A stretch of DNA of 7,393 bases from Cytophagales bacterium (GCA_003504855.1 DNZD01000194.1:1-7393), one strand, 5' to 3'. Numbered from the stretch's first letter, positions 1-7,145 are shown. Notes: a model not told the origin generated them from the letters alone. Translations and numbers: made by a program.

Positions 1-163
1 TATCGCCCAGTGCCCTGGCCTTCTCAAGGTAGTCGACATGGCCGAGGTGAATGATATCAAAGCAACCATTGGTGAAGACAATCTTCTTCCCTTCCTGCTT
101 CCACTGTTGAATCTGCTTTTGGGCAGACGCGACATCGACTATTTTTCCGGCTGCTTTTTCCAT
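1..163 (-). CDS. rfaE2: RfaE2-type D-glycero-beta-D-manno-heptose 1-phosphate adenylyltransferase, N-terminal part (runs off left edge)
   Basis: Only the first 54 codons are in the window. The reverse strand reads from an ATG at 163 into a nucleotidyltransferase (cytidylyltransferase-like) fold. After a helical lead of about 25 residues comes the family signature [20 protein letters not shown] (about residues 32-51). It includes the HxGH-type nucleotide-binding motif (HLGH), which holds the triphosphate in this superfamily. The family transfers AMP from ATP to heptose-1-phosphate, giving ADP-heptose for the LPS inner core, in the cytoplasm. The short N-terminal lead and the lack of a preceding kinase domain suggest the stand-alone RfaE2 form rather than the fused HldE. 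The start overlaps the end of the upstream flippase-like gene by 25 nt, so the two are probably translated together. A related FAD or glycerol-3-phosphate cytidylyltransferase is possible but less likely given the [13 protein letters not shown] wording. Confidence 0.85.
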   Translation of the reverse strand, partial: MEKAAGKIVDVASAQKQIQQWKQEGKKIVFTNGCFDIIHLGHVDYLEKARALGD

Positions 164-1143
164 CGGATAATGAAATAACTAATGATGAGGGACACCACAC
201 CACCGACAATCATGGTAAAGGTTTGCCACGCATGAAAGATAAACACAAATGCCACGGCATCCGTTTGGGGCAATTGGTAAAGTACGACCAATCCCGCCGG
301 CACGATGGTGTGATAAGATCCGGCCCCACCTGGAAGCGGGGCCGCCATCGCAATGGCACCGAGGGCAAACACGGCCAACACAGCATTAAGCCCCAGCTGA
401 TCGGTGGTATCAAATGCACGGATCACGGTATAACTCATACCAAAATAGAGCGCCCAGATAAGTACGGAGTAAATGAGAAAGAGTCCCTTGTTTTCCAATT
501 GAAAAACGGAAAGGAGCCCTTCTTTAAATCCACGAAGCACTTTTTGCAGTTTTTCGTTTCTGCGAAACTGCCAGACTGCTATCCCCAGGCCTAAAACACC
601 TAAACCCCCCAACCAAATCCAGATGGGAATATGAAAGCCGGAACCTGAAGAACCGATACCGAGGCTTTTCAGGAACCCGATAAGTTTGTCCCACTCAACA
701 ATAAAAGCCAGTACAATTACCGCCAACAGACAAAGTACATCGGCAATGCGTTCCACCACGACGGTACCAAATGATACTTCGACGGGTGTGTTTTCCAACT
801 TATAAAGATTATAGCATCTGGAAACTTCGCCGCCGCGTGGAACGGCCAGGTTCACGAGGTACCCGATCATCAGCGAATAAAAACTACTCATGAGCGACAC
901 CTTGTTGCCGGAAGGCACCAGCAGCATACGCCATCGTTCGGCGCGCAGGAAGTGGCTCACGTAAGCAACAACGGCCATCAGGATAAGCCAGCCTTTGTTT
1001 GCGTTATTCCAGGCAGCCAAGATGATGTCCCACTTATTTTCACCTTCCGCAGGTGTCAGCGTCCTCAGTGAAAGCCAAAGCAAGCCTCCGGTGAGGCCGA
1101 GCATCAGTAGATATTGAAGGATCGTACGAATTGCCTTGGGCAC
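139..1143 (-). CDS. Flippase-like integral membrane protein (LPG_synthase_TM / UPF0104 family)
   Basis: This 334-aa protein is almost entirely membrane segments, at roughly residues 9-26, 50-66, 86-103, 128-149, 172-192, 220-243, 250-272 and 296-326, with a basic C-terminal tail. It carries features usual for the family related to the flippase half of MprF and to Agl[10 protein letters not shown] near residue 67, VERIADV near 130, and [10 protein letters not shown] near 269-278. It has no soluble lysyl-transferase domain, so it should not be called a lysyl-PG synthase. The family is thought to move or handle lipids or lipid-linked sugars in the inner membrane; the substrate here cannot be read from sequence. 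The start is a GTG at 1143. The frame is open upstream to about 1260 but contains no ATG, and the GTG gives the expected short basic N-terminus before the first membrane segment. The rfaE2 start lies inside its 3' end. Confidence 0.85.
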   Translation of the reverse strand: MPKAIRTILQYLLMLGLTGGLLWLSLRTLTPAEGENKWDIILAAWNNANKGWLILMAVVAYVSHFLRAERWRMLLVPSGNKVSLMSSFYSLMIGYLVNLAVPRGGEVSRCYNLYKLENTPVEVSFGTVVVERIADVLCLLAVIVLAFIVEWDKLIGFLKSLGIGSSGSGFHIPIWIWLGGLGVLGLGIAVWQFRRNEKLQKVLRGFKEGLLSVFQLENKGLFLIYSVLIWALYFGMSYTVIRAFDTTDQLGLNAVLAVFALGAIAMAAPLPGGAGSYHTIVPAGLVVLYQLPQTDAVAFVFIFHAWQTFTMIVGGVVSLIISYFIIRWKKQPEK

Positions 1144-1336
1144 GATTTCTGATTTTCCGCGAAGGTAGCAAGTAACCCATTTAGTTCCAGTTATGGCCAG
1201 ATCACGTGCTTTCGTGGATAACCGACTCGATGTGGAAGTTACCCTGCGACATCTTATAACTGGTCAAATCCGACAATTCCGCGCCTGAGGGCTGATTTTC
1301 AAGGTAGGTGACAGGGCCTTTATAATTGATTCACAG

Positions 1337-1367
1337 TTGAATACGGGTTGAAATTCCCGTACCTTTG
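1337..1367 (+). promoter_or_regulatory. Bacteroidota-type housekeeping promoter for the GT5-like / DUF4270 / glmS operon
   Basis: A TTG at 1337-1339 (the -33 element) is followed after 20 nt by TACCTTTG at 1360-1367. This is a perfect match to the TAnnTTTG -7 element known from Bacteroides and Flavobacterium primary sigma promoters. Transcription would begin a few nucleotides after 1367, about 25 nt before the ATG at 1397. No equally good promoter is visible before the next two genes, which suggests one transcript through glmS. Confidence 0.7.
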
Positions 1368-1396
1368 TGGACTTGTTTTTTGAAAATATCACTATT

Positions 1397-2200
1397 ATGT
1401 CCAAACTACGCATTCTGTATGTAGCCAGCGAAATCAACCCATTTCTTCAGACCAGTGAGGTGGCCGAATTTGTTCGGAAACTTCCTCAGGCCATGCAGGA
1501 AAAAGGGATGGAAATTCGCATTCTGGTGCCCCGATTCGGGTTAATTAATGAACGTAAAAACCGGCTGCATGAGGTAGTGCGCCTTTCCGGAATTAATATT
1601 TCTGTTGGCGATGAGGAGAAGCCGCTGATTATCAAGGTGGCCTCTATTCCTAATGCCAAGCTGCAAGTATATTTTATTGACAACGAGGATTACTTCCATC
1701 GCAAGTCAATGTTCCACGACAAAGAGAACAAATTCTACGAAGACAACGACGAGCGGGCCATCTTCTTCTGCAAAGGAGTAATAGAGACGGTACGAAAACT
1801 AGGCTGGACACCGGACATCGTTCATTGCAATGACTGGATCACCAGTTTTATTCCTTTGTACCTGAAAACTACGTACAAGAATGATCCGTTGTTCAAGAAC
1901 ACCAAATCGGTATTTACGATTTACAATAACAGTTTCACCCACAAATTTAAGGGTGATCTGATGGGCAAGGTGAAGATGATGGACATCGAGGACAACATGC
2001 TGGGTCACCTGAAGACAGCCGACTATGAAGGATTTGTGAAATTGGGTGCACAGTTTGCCGATGTGGTTTCCGTTGCCGGAGACAATAAGAAGCTGGAAGG
2101 ATTAGTTAAGAAGATTAAAGAGAAGAAAGTTGAAACCATTGAAAAGGACGACAATTACACGGAGTCGTTTTATAATCTTTATACGGAGTTGGCGGGGTAA
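1397..2200 (+). CDS. Degenerate glycogen/starch synthase-like protein (GT5 N-terminal domain only)
   Basis: The 267-aa product aligns by eye along its length with the N-terminal (acceptor-side) Rossmann domain of GT5 glycogen synthases. RILYVASEINPF (residues 5-16) matches the family start. DIVHCNDWITSFIPLYL (about 140-156) matches the DVVHAHDWHAGL region. SVFTIYNNSF (171-180) matches SVFTVHNLAYQG, and VKLGAQFADVVSV (about 214-226) matches the LKAGLYYADHITAV region. The whole C-terminal GT-B domain, about 200 residues, is absent. The KTGGL ADP-glucose motif reads QTSEV (residues 18-22), and the His of the VHN motif is Tyr176, so glycogen synthase activity is unlikely. A GTG at 1367 is in frame, but it overlaps the -7 promoter element, so I use the ATG at 1397. 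Proteins of this half length are, as I recall, common next to DUF4270 and glmS in Bacteroidota. The real function is unknown; a structural or regulatory sugar-nucleotide-binding role is only inference. Confidence 0.85.
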   Translation: MSKLRILYVASEINPFLQTSEVAEFVRKLPQAMQEKGMEIRILVPRFGLINERKNRLHEVVRLSGINISVGDEEKPLIIKVASIPNAKLQVYFIDNEDYFHRKSMFHDKENKFYEDNDERAIFFCKGVIETVRKLGWTPDIVHCNDWITSFIPLYLKTTYKNDPLFKNTKSVFTIYNNSFTHKFKGDLMGKVKMMDIEDNMLGHLKTADYEGFVKLGAQFADVVSVAGDNKKLEGLVKKIKEKKVETIEKDDNYTESFYNLYTELAG

Positions 2201-3662
2201 CACGGCCGGCCTGCTGCTGGTCTTTCTGGTTCTTCTGTTTTTTTCCTGCAAAGACGATGCGGCTATTGTTGGCTTCCCCAAAGATGCGCGTCTGAAGTCC
2301 TATTTCGTTGACATTCCGCTCAACCCCTCCGTCATTAAGTTCGGAGCGATTCTTACGCGCAATGGCCCCAACGACAAACTTGCCCGTATCATGGTGGGTA
2401 AGTACAATGATCCAAATCTGGGAAATATCGAAGTGAAGGGCTTCGCGAATATCGCTCCCCCGAGTGTGACGATTACCCCTACCTCGACAAGCGTTCCGGA
2501 CTCATTGGTATTGTCGCTCAACCTGGATTTCTATTACTATGGAAACCCGGACTCTACCCAGCAGCACCTTGAAGTCTACAAAGTACTGGATACGATTCAG
2601 CCGTCTTCGGGCTACTATAGCACTACGGCTATTACTTATGGCCTTAAACCCATTGGTGAAGCACATTTCAGCGTTAAGCCTTCGGATTGGGCGGATGCAC
2701 TGGTACTCAACGCCGATACCGATACCGCAAACAATGTTCATCAGATTGTTCGGGTAAAACTATCCCCTGCCTTTGCCTCTGAATTGCTGAGTGATATGAT
2801 CAGCAATCCTTCCTTGTTTCAGGATATCAATCCCTTCATTGGAAAATACAAAGGACTGGCCTTCGTAATGAAGAATGGTGACAAAATAGTCGGGATCAAT
2901 CCTGTGTTTACGGGTACATCCCCTACCTCCAGAAATTCAAGAATGCGACTGTATTATTCGGATGCCGGCGTTCAAAGCCAGGCAGATTTTCCCATTTATT
3001 ATACCAACAACTATTCTATTGGCATCACTTTCCCGGGGGTAAGTTTCTCTACAATTACTTCTGATCTCAGCGCAACACCCCTGAGTGGCATCGCAGACTT
3101 CACGGATTTTAAGCCCTCGGACAACCACATGTATGTGCAGAGCGGGACAGGCATTGTTACCAAACTGGATCTAACCAGGTTTTATCAGTTTGCAGACACC
3201 ATGGACAATGTTATGTTCAATTCCGCTGAAGTGGTGTTAAATAATGTGGGTAATTCCGTAGTGCCTGGAACCGTACAATTACGGGTACTCGATTCCACCA
3301 ATCATTTCAGAAGTCCATTTGTCGATACGCTGGTTAGCGGGGTGATTACTACCACCCTCGACCCTTATATGGGTAAAATTCCCACGGCCTTGCAACCGGC
3401 ACCGACTTCCTCCAATGCGGTCGACGTGCGGGCGGACCAGGGATCCATCATTGCGGTAAGCACAGACAAGATTATTGGCAAAGTATTTATTACTGAGTTT
3501 ATTCAGCAGGTGTATAAGTACAAGCGCGATAAACGTCGGGTAAAAGCACTGGCGATTATGCCCGCTGAATCAGAATTTCAAAAATCAGTTAGCTCATTTA
3601 CGCTTGATCCGAATATAGTTCTACGCATTTACTATACCCGACCAATCATTAAGATCAGATAA
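2130..3662 (+). CDS. DUF4270 family lipoprotein, probably outer-membrane and surface-exposed
   Basis: A lipoprotein signal is clear: a basic stretch, a hydrophobic run (residues 27-38) and a lipobox ending FFSC, with the lipidated Cys at residue 40 counted from the TTG at 2130. The mature protein begins C-K-D-D, which fits the K-(D/E)2 surface export signal described in Capnocytophaga. It has about 470 residues of beta-rich sequence. Family-like traits are the VGKYNDPNLG segment (about 89-98), following a segment about residue spacing and load, and a C-terminal VLRIYYT strand. DUF4270 has no assigned function. The frame is open only from 2106 (TAG at 2103-2105) and has no ATG or GTG before the signal peptide. 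TTG at 2130, after a purine-rich AGAGAAGAAAG, or TTG at 2139 are the candidate starts. Either start overlaps the GT5-like gene by 60-70 nt, so translational coupling is likely. glmS follows after 5 nt. Family call firm, exact start uncertain. Confidence 0.82.
   Translation: MKPLKRTTITRSRFIIFIRSWRGNTAGLLLVFLVLLFFSCKDDAAIVGFPKDARLKSYFVDIPLNPSVIKFGAILTRNGPNDKLARIMVGKYNDPNLGNIEVKGFANIAPPSVTITPTSTSVPDSLVLSLNLDFYYYGNPDSTQQHLEVYKVLDTIQPSSGYYSTTAITYGLKPIGEAHFSVKPSDWADALVLNADTDTANNVHQIVRVKLSPAFASELLSDMISNPSLFQDINPFIGKYKGLAFVMKNGDKIVGINPVFTGTSPTSRNSRMRLYYSDAGVQSQADFPIYYTNNYSIGITFPGVSFSTITSDLSATPLSGIADFTDFKPSDNHMYVQSGTGIVTKLDLTRFYQFADTMDNVMFNSAEVVLNNVGNSVVPGTVQLRVLDSTNHFRSPFVDTLVSGVITTTLDPYMGKIPTALQPAPTSSNAVDVRADQGSIIAVSTDKIIGKVFITEFIQQVYKYKRDKRRVKALAIMPAESEFQKSVSSFTLDPNIVLRIYYTRPIIKIR
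2217..2252 (+). other. Lipoprotein signal core and export-signal codons of the DUF4270 protein
   Basis: This stretch encodes the hydrophobic core ending LLFFS, the lipidated Cys (TGC at 2247-2249) and the start of the acidic export signal K-D-D. The residue at -3 is Phe rather than the usual Leu, which is slightly off consensus, but the Ser-Cys junction and the position after a long hydrophobic run fit signal peptidase II cleavage. Confidence 0.6.
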
Positions 3663-3667
3663 TTACC

Positions 3668-5503
3668 ATGTGTGGCATTGTTGCATACGTTGGTCATCGT
3701 CAGGCCAGTGATATCATTATCAAAGGCCTGAAACGACTGGAATATCGGGGCTATGACAGCACCGGAATCGCACTCCTCAATGGCGGACTAAACGTCTACA
3801 AAAAGAAAGGCAAGGTTTCAGAACTGGAATCCTTTCTCAAAGGGACAAACCTCAACAGCCACATTGGCATCGGGCATACCCGATGGGCAACCCATGGCGA
3901 ACCCAACGATGAAAATGCCCACCCTCACTATTCAGCCACCAAAAAGCTGGCGATCATCCACAACGGCATCATCGAGAACTACTCTCCGCTCAAAAAAGAA
4001 CTCATCCGTAAAGGGCACACTTTTCTAAGCGATACCGACACGGAGGTCTTTATTCACTTCATTGAAGACATTTACGAAAAAGAGAAATGCTCACTGGACG
4101 AGGCCGTGCGATTGGCCCTTACCCGGGTGGTTGGCGCTTATGCCATTGTGGTCATGTCATTGGAAGAGCCTGATACCCTGATTGCCGCGAGAAAGGGAAG
4201 TCCATTGGTACTGGGCATTGGCAAGGGTGAGTATTTTATGGCATCTGACGCAACCCCTATTATTGAATACACCAATGAAGTGGTGTATTTGAATGACCAG
4301 GAAATAGCCTTGGTGAAGGGGGGAAAACTTACCATTAAAAATGTGGCCAACCTGCCGCTCACGCCTTACATCCAGACCATTGACATGGAATTGGAGGCCC
4401 TTGAGAAAGGTGGATACGACCATTTCATGCTCAAGGAAATTTTTGAGCAGCCTCGTTCCATAATGGACTGTATGCGCGGCCGGCTGGACTCCAGTACCAA
4501 TCGTCTGGTACTTGGTGGTCTTCGGGAGTACATCAATAAGCTTGTACATGCTGACCGGATCCTGATCGTTGCTTGCGGAACTTCCTGGCACGCCGGCCTG
4601 GTGTCTGAGTATTTCTTCGAAGAATTCTGTCGTATCCCCACCGAAGTTGAATACGCCTCAGAGTTCCGGTACCGCAATCCAATTATCCGCGAAGGCGATG
4701 TGGTTATTGCTATTTCTCAATCCGGAGAAACTGCTGACACCCTTGCTGCTATCGAGCTGGCCAAGTCAAAGGGTGCAATCATTTTTGGCGTCTGCAATGT
4801 GGTGGGCTCATCCATCCCGCGTGCCACACACGCCGGTGCGTATACCCATGCGGGTCCCGAGATTGGTGTGGCTTCTACAAAAGCATTCACCGCACAGCTG
4901 ACCGTGCTCAACCTGATCGCCCTGATTGTTGCGCATTCAAAAGGCTCCATCACCGAACAACGTTTTCACGAGATGTTGGTAGAGCTGGAAAGCATTCCTG
5001 CCAAAGTAGAGAAGGTGCTAAAGTCCAATGAAAAGATTCAGTCTATTGCGGCTGAATTTAAAGATGTAACCAACTTTCTGTACCTGGGCCGAGGTTATAA
5101 CTTCCCGGTTGCTTTGGAAGGGGCTTTAAAGCTGAAAGAAATTTCCTACATCCACGCTGAAGGCTATCCCGCTGCCGAAATGAAGCACGGCCCGATTGCC
5201 CTGATTGATGCTGAAATGCCCGTGGTGTTTATTGCTACGAAAGACAGCTCGTACGAGAAAGTAGTTTCCAACATTCAGGAGGTGAAGGCAAGAAAGGGTC
5301 GTGTCATCGCTGTAGTGACTGAAGGAGACACGTTGATCCCGGGCATGGCTGAGTTCGTAATCGAGGTGCCCGCTACGACAGAATCACTGATGCCCATGGT
5401 GTCTGTCATTCCATTGCAGCTGTTATCGTATCACATTGCCGTGATGCGTGGTTGCAATGTTGATCAGCCCAGGAACCTGGCAAAATCGGTCACGGTGGAG
5501 TAG
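3668..5503 (+). CDS. glmS: Glutamine--fructose-6-phosphate aminotransferase (isomerizing), GlmS
   Basis: GlmS makes glucosamine-6-phosphate from fructose-6-phosphate and glutamine in the cytoplasm, the first committed step to UDP-GlcNAc for peptidoglycan and lipid A. The 611-aa length is normal for the family (about 600-612). The N-terminal Ntn-type glutaminase domain starts MCGIVAYVG, with Cys2 as nucleophile after Met removal. It continues with EYRGYDS (25-31), HTRWATHG (70-77), HNGIIEN (98-104) and SDTDTE (121-126). Two SIS sugar-isomerase domains follow. The first has CGTSWHAG (303-310), SQSGETADT (350-358) and STKAFTAQ (403-410). The second has the EGALKLKEISYIHAEGYPA region near residue 490. 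The C-terminal tail DQPRNLAKSVTVE (599-611), which shapes the ammonia channel and sugar site, is intact. It begins 5 nt after the DUF4270 stop with no Shine-Dalgarno sequence, so it is the last gene of a three-gene operon. No glmS ribozyme could fit in the gap. Confidence 0.98.
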   Translation: MCGIVAYVGHRQASDIIIKGLKRLEYRGYDSTGIALLNGGLNVYKKKGKVSELESFLKGTNLNSHIGIGHTRWATHGEPNDENAHPHYSATKKLAIIHNGIIENYSPLKKELIRKGHTFLSDTDTEVFIHFIEDIYEKEKCSLDEAVRLALTRVVGAYAIVVMSLEEPDTLIAARKGSPLVLGIGKGEYFMASDATPIIEYTNEVVYLNDQEIALVKGGKLTIKNVANLPLTPYIQTIDMELEALEKGGYDHFMLKEIFEQPRSIMDCMRGRLDSSTNRLVLGGLREYINKLVHADRILIVACGTSWHAGLVSEYFFEEFCRIPTEVEYASEFRYRNPIIREGDVVIAISQSGETADTLAAIELAKSKGAIIFGVCNVVGSSIPRATHAGAYTHAGPEIGVASTKAFTAQLTVLNLIALIVAHSKGSITEQRFHEMLVELESIPAKVEKVLKSNEKIQSIAAEFKDVTNFLYLGRGYNFPVALEGALKLKEISYIHAEGYPAAEMKHGPIALIDAEMPVVFIATKDSSYEKVVSNIQEVKARKGRVIAVVTEGDTLIPGMAEFVIEVPATTESLMPMVSVIPLQLLSYHIAVMRGCNVDQPRNLAKSVTVE

Positions 5504-5528
5504 ACAATTGAGGAACCCTGCATTGAAT

Positions 5529-5550
5529 TGGAAGCTGTGTTTCCATTTTT
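5529..5550 (+). terminator. Candidate intrinsic terminator after glmS
   Basis: A 5-bp stem TGGAA (5529-5533) / TTCCA (5541-5545) with a 7-nt loop is followed directly by TTTTT (5546-5550), 26 nt after the glmS stop. The geometry is right for an intrinsic terminator, but the stem is short and not GC-rich, so the call is tentative. Confidence 0.4.
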
Positions 5551-5552
5551 CT

Positions 5553-5577
5553 GATCGAAGCCATCTCCGGCTTGATC
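5553..5577. terminator. Stem-loop between convergent genes, possible bidirectional terminator
   Basis: GATC (5553-5556), one bulged G, then AAGCC (5558-5562) pairs with GGCTT (5569-5573) and GATC (5574-5577) across a 6-nt loop, giving 9 bp with one bulge. It sits between the stop codons of glmS (5503) and the convergent secreted-protein gene (5595), where a shared terminator would be expected. Neither side has a strong T-run directly after the stem, so it may act as an mRNA 3'-end stabiliser instead. Confidence 0.4.
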
Positions 5578-5594
5578 TTACCGCGCTTGACTAT

Positions 5595-7043
5595 TCAGTC
5601 CTTCCTATACCAAACAGCCTTGAGCGGTGATGGCCATGAACTGATCCGGCTCTCAAGCGGCTCCATTTTTCTCTCCCTTTCTCCTTCCGGAAGGCTCCAA
5701 ACATAATTGCTGTAGACATACCCCATCAACAGCCGATTGAGGTGATCTAGCTTTTCATCGCCAACCGCAGCGAGCAACTGTTGCTCTACCTTTGATTTAT
5801 CTTCGGCGTCTGCCAATGCCCGTCCTATACGGCTCACGCTGCCCCAATAATGATGAGGGCCAACACTGGCCGTTCTCAATGCGATTCCCAGAAGGAGGTC
5901 AATCACGTTTAAATTGAGCTCCTCCAATTCCTTGAGATAGGTTCTTCTGGATGCCCATGCATAACTGCCGTCCGATAAGCGGTCAAAACGATCATTCATA
6001 ACATCCAAATGCGATCGAAGAAAGATATCCCATTTCGCCGTCCGCGCCGCCAGTGTGGCAATACGCATCGCATGGTATCGCGGACTTTGGTCCATACTGC
6101 AATTACCCATTACCCGACGGCTTCGTTTCAACCGCAATTCATCCTCTTCCGAACGATATCGTCCGACATAGTATTCAAGTCGGTCATTCGAATTGCCGCG
6201 GGACACCGCGTCGGCTATTGCTTCGTCAAGAACCTGATTCCAGTAGACTGAATTCTTCATTACTTTGTCCAAGCTAATCATGCGAAGACTATCCCAGACA
6301 TGCCATTCTCCGGCGTATTTCGCATAAATAGAATCCGAACCATTTTTTTCAAGTTCTTCATCAGGGAAAGCGGGCTTTCCTGCAAACTGATCAGCCATGG
6401 CAACGAACTCTCCTGCCTTCGAAGAAGAATCCACTGACTGATACACCTCAGCCTTCGCTTCAGGAAAATAGATTTCAGCAGTCGTATCAATCATACAATC
6501 CACATATTGAACCAGCCTCGCATAAGGCAATGGCAGTACCTTGTCCTCCAAGCTCAGTAGGAAGAGGGCGCGTTCATGATCCTCGCTGCCCTCATCAACT
6601 ACCCAGCCATTGGTCTTATCAAATTTATTGTGATCCGGGACTTCAACTGAAAACTCGCTGTAGTCAGCAGGAAGTTCCTGGTAGGCCAGGACGTGCTTTC
6701 CCTCCCAGGTAGTGTACCGGGTTTGATAAATCCATACTTTCTCGGTCTCCACCTGATTGGGAAATTTGCTCCCATATGCCTCAAGCGAAATGTTTTCCCT
6801 TATCAGCCGCAGGGCATGACGGTTGGGGATATGAACCTGAAGCGCGTAGCCTTGGCGCAGGGCTACATATGGGTGCGCCAAGTCACACGAACGAAATCGA
6901 ATATTCAGCGAATCAACTATCCCGCTGAGTCGATGCATGGTGATTGAATCGTATATCAGGCCATTGGGGTAGACCTTGAATTCAGTTGACTGACCATGAC
7001 AAGTCATAGAAATGATCAGTGCAGGGAGGATAAGCGCTTTCAT
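5595..7043 (-). CDS. Secreted protein of unknown function
   Basis: I do not recognise this 482-aa protein. It starts with a short signal peptide: MKALILPALIISMTCHG followed by Gln18, a type I cleavage context (xG|Q) very common in Bacteroidota. The Cys at residue 15 is preceded by S-M-T, a poor lipobox, so lipidation is unlikely. The mature half up to about residue 200 looks mixed alpha/beta, with many aromatic residues and strand-like stretches (about 60-75, 100-135 and 165-200). From about 255 on it looks helical and charged. Notable parts are EYYVGRYRSEEDELRLKRSRR (ending at residue 310) and a helical region 320-445 rich in Leu, Arg and Glu that could be a helical-repeat or scaffold domain. 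No catalytic motif is evident. The ATG at 7043 is chosen because it gives a compact signal peptide; an in-frame ATG at 7085 would add 14 residues. An upstream TTG at 7148 lies in a promoter-like element and is rejected. The gene is convergent with glmS and probably transcribed alone. Confidence 0.75.
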   Translation of the reverse strand: MKALILPALIISMTCHGQSTEFKVYPNGLIYDSITMHRLSGIVDSLNIRFRSCDLAHPYVALRQGYALQVHIPNRHALRLIRENISLEAYGSKFPNQVETEKVWIYQTRYTTWEGKHVLAYQELPADYSEFSVEVPDHNKFDKTNGWVVDEGSEDHERALFLLSLEDKVLPLPYARLVQYVDCMIDTTAEIYFPEAKAEVYQSVDSSSKAGEFVAMADQFAGKPAFPDEELEKNGSDSIYAKYAGEWHVWDSLRMISLDKVMKNSVYWNQVLDEAIADAVSRGNSNDRLEYYVGRYRSEEDELRLKRSRRVMGNCSMDQSPRYHAMRIATLAARTAKWDIFLRSHLDVMNDRFDRLSDGSYAWASRRTYLKELEELNLNVIDLLLGIALRTASVGPHHYWGSVSRIGRALADAEDKSKVEQQLLAAVGDEKLDHLNRLLMGYVYSNYVWSLPEGERERKMEPLESRISSWPSPLKAVWYRKD

Positions 7044-7120
7044 ATAACCGTAGAATGCATTCGTGCTTAATTGGTCACACTTCATAGATGCATTTCGGAC
7101 GGAAAATTCACATGGCTCAA

Positions 7121-7136
7121 CCCCAATTTTTTGGGG
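7121..7136. repeat. Perfect inverted repeat in the leader of the secreted-protein gene
   Basis: CCCCAA (7121-7126) and TTGGGG (7131-7136) are exact inverted copies around TTTT. On the minus strand the repeat lies just downstream of a TAnnTTTG-like element and 78 nt before the ATG at 7043. It would fold near the 5' end of the leader RNA, or could be an operator. There is no T-run after it, so it is not a terminator. Confidence 0.35.
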
Positions 7137-7145
7137 AGGTGTATC

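Noticed and set aside
223..594. Open frame of 123 codons on the plus strand
   Set aside because: It lies wholly inside the flippase-like gene on the other strand, has no protein-like hydrophobic pattern and is rich in His, Lys and Arg as expected of an antisense shadow.
1160..1167. TACCTTCG on the minus strand as a promoter for the flippase-like gene
   Set aside because: It has one mismatch to TAnnTTTG and no TTG at the right distance upstream, and it would leave a leader of only about 10 nt. It may still function, but I cannot support it.
1208..1224. Short CACG...CGTG inverted repeat in the divergent gap
   Set aside because: Only 4 bp per arm, expected by chance in a sequence of this length, with no supporting context.
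1321..1326. TATAAT resembling an E. coli -10 box
   Set aside because: It lacks a suitable -35 partner, and the Bacteroidota-type promoter at 1337-1367 is a far better match for this organism.
3663..3667. Possible glmS ribozyme or other leader control of glmS
   Set aside because: Only 5 nt separate the DUF4270 stop from the glmS ATG, and glmS ribozymes are typical of Firmicutes; there is no room for one.
4157..4677. Overlapping minus-strand frames of 144 and 103 codons inside glmS
   Set aside because: The sense strand encodes a fully conserved GlmS; these frames are antisense shadows with no recognisable motif.
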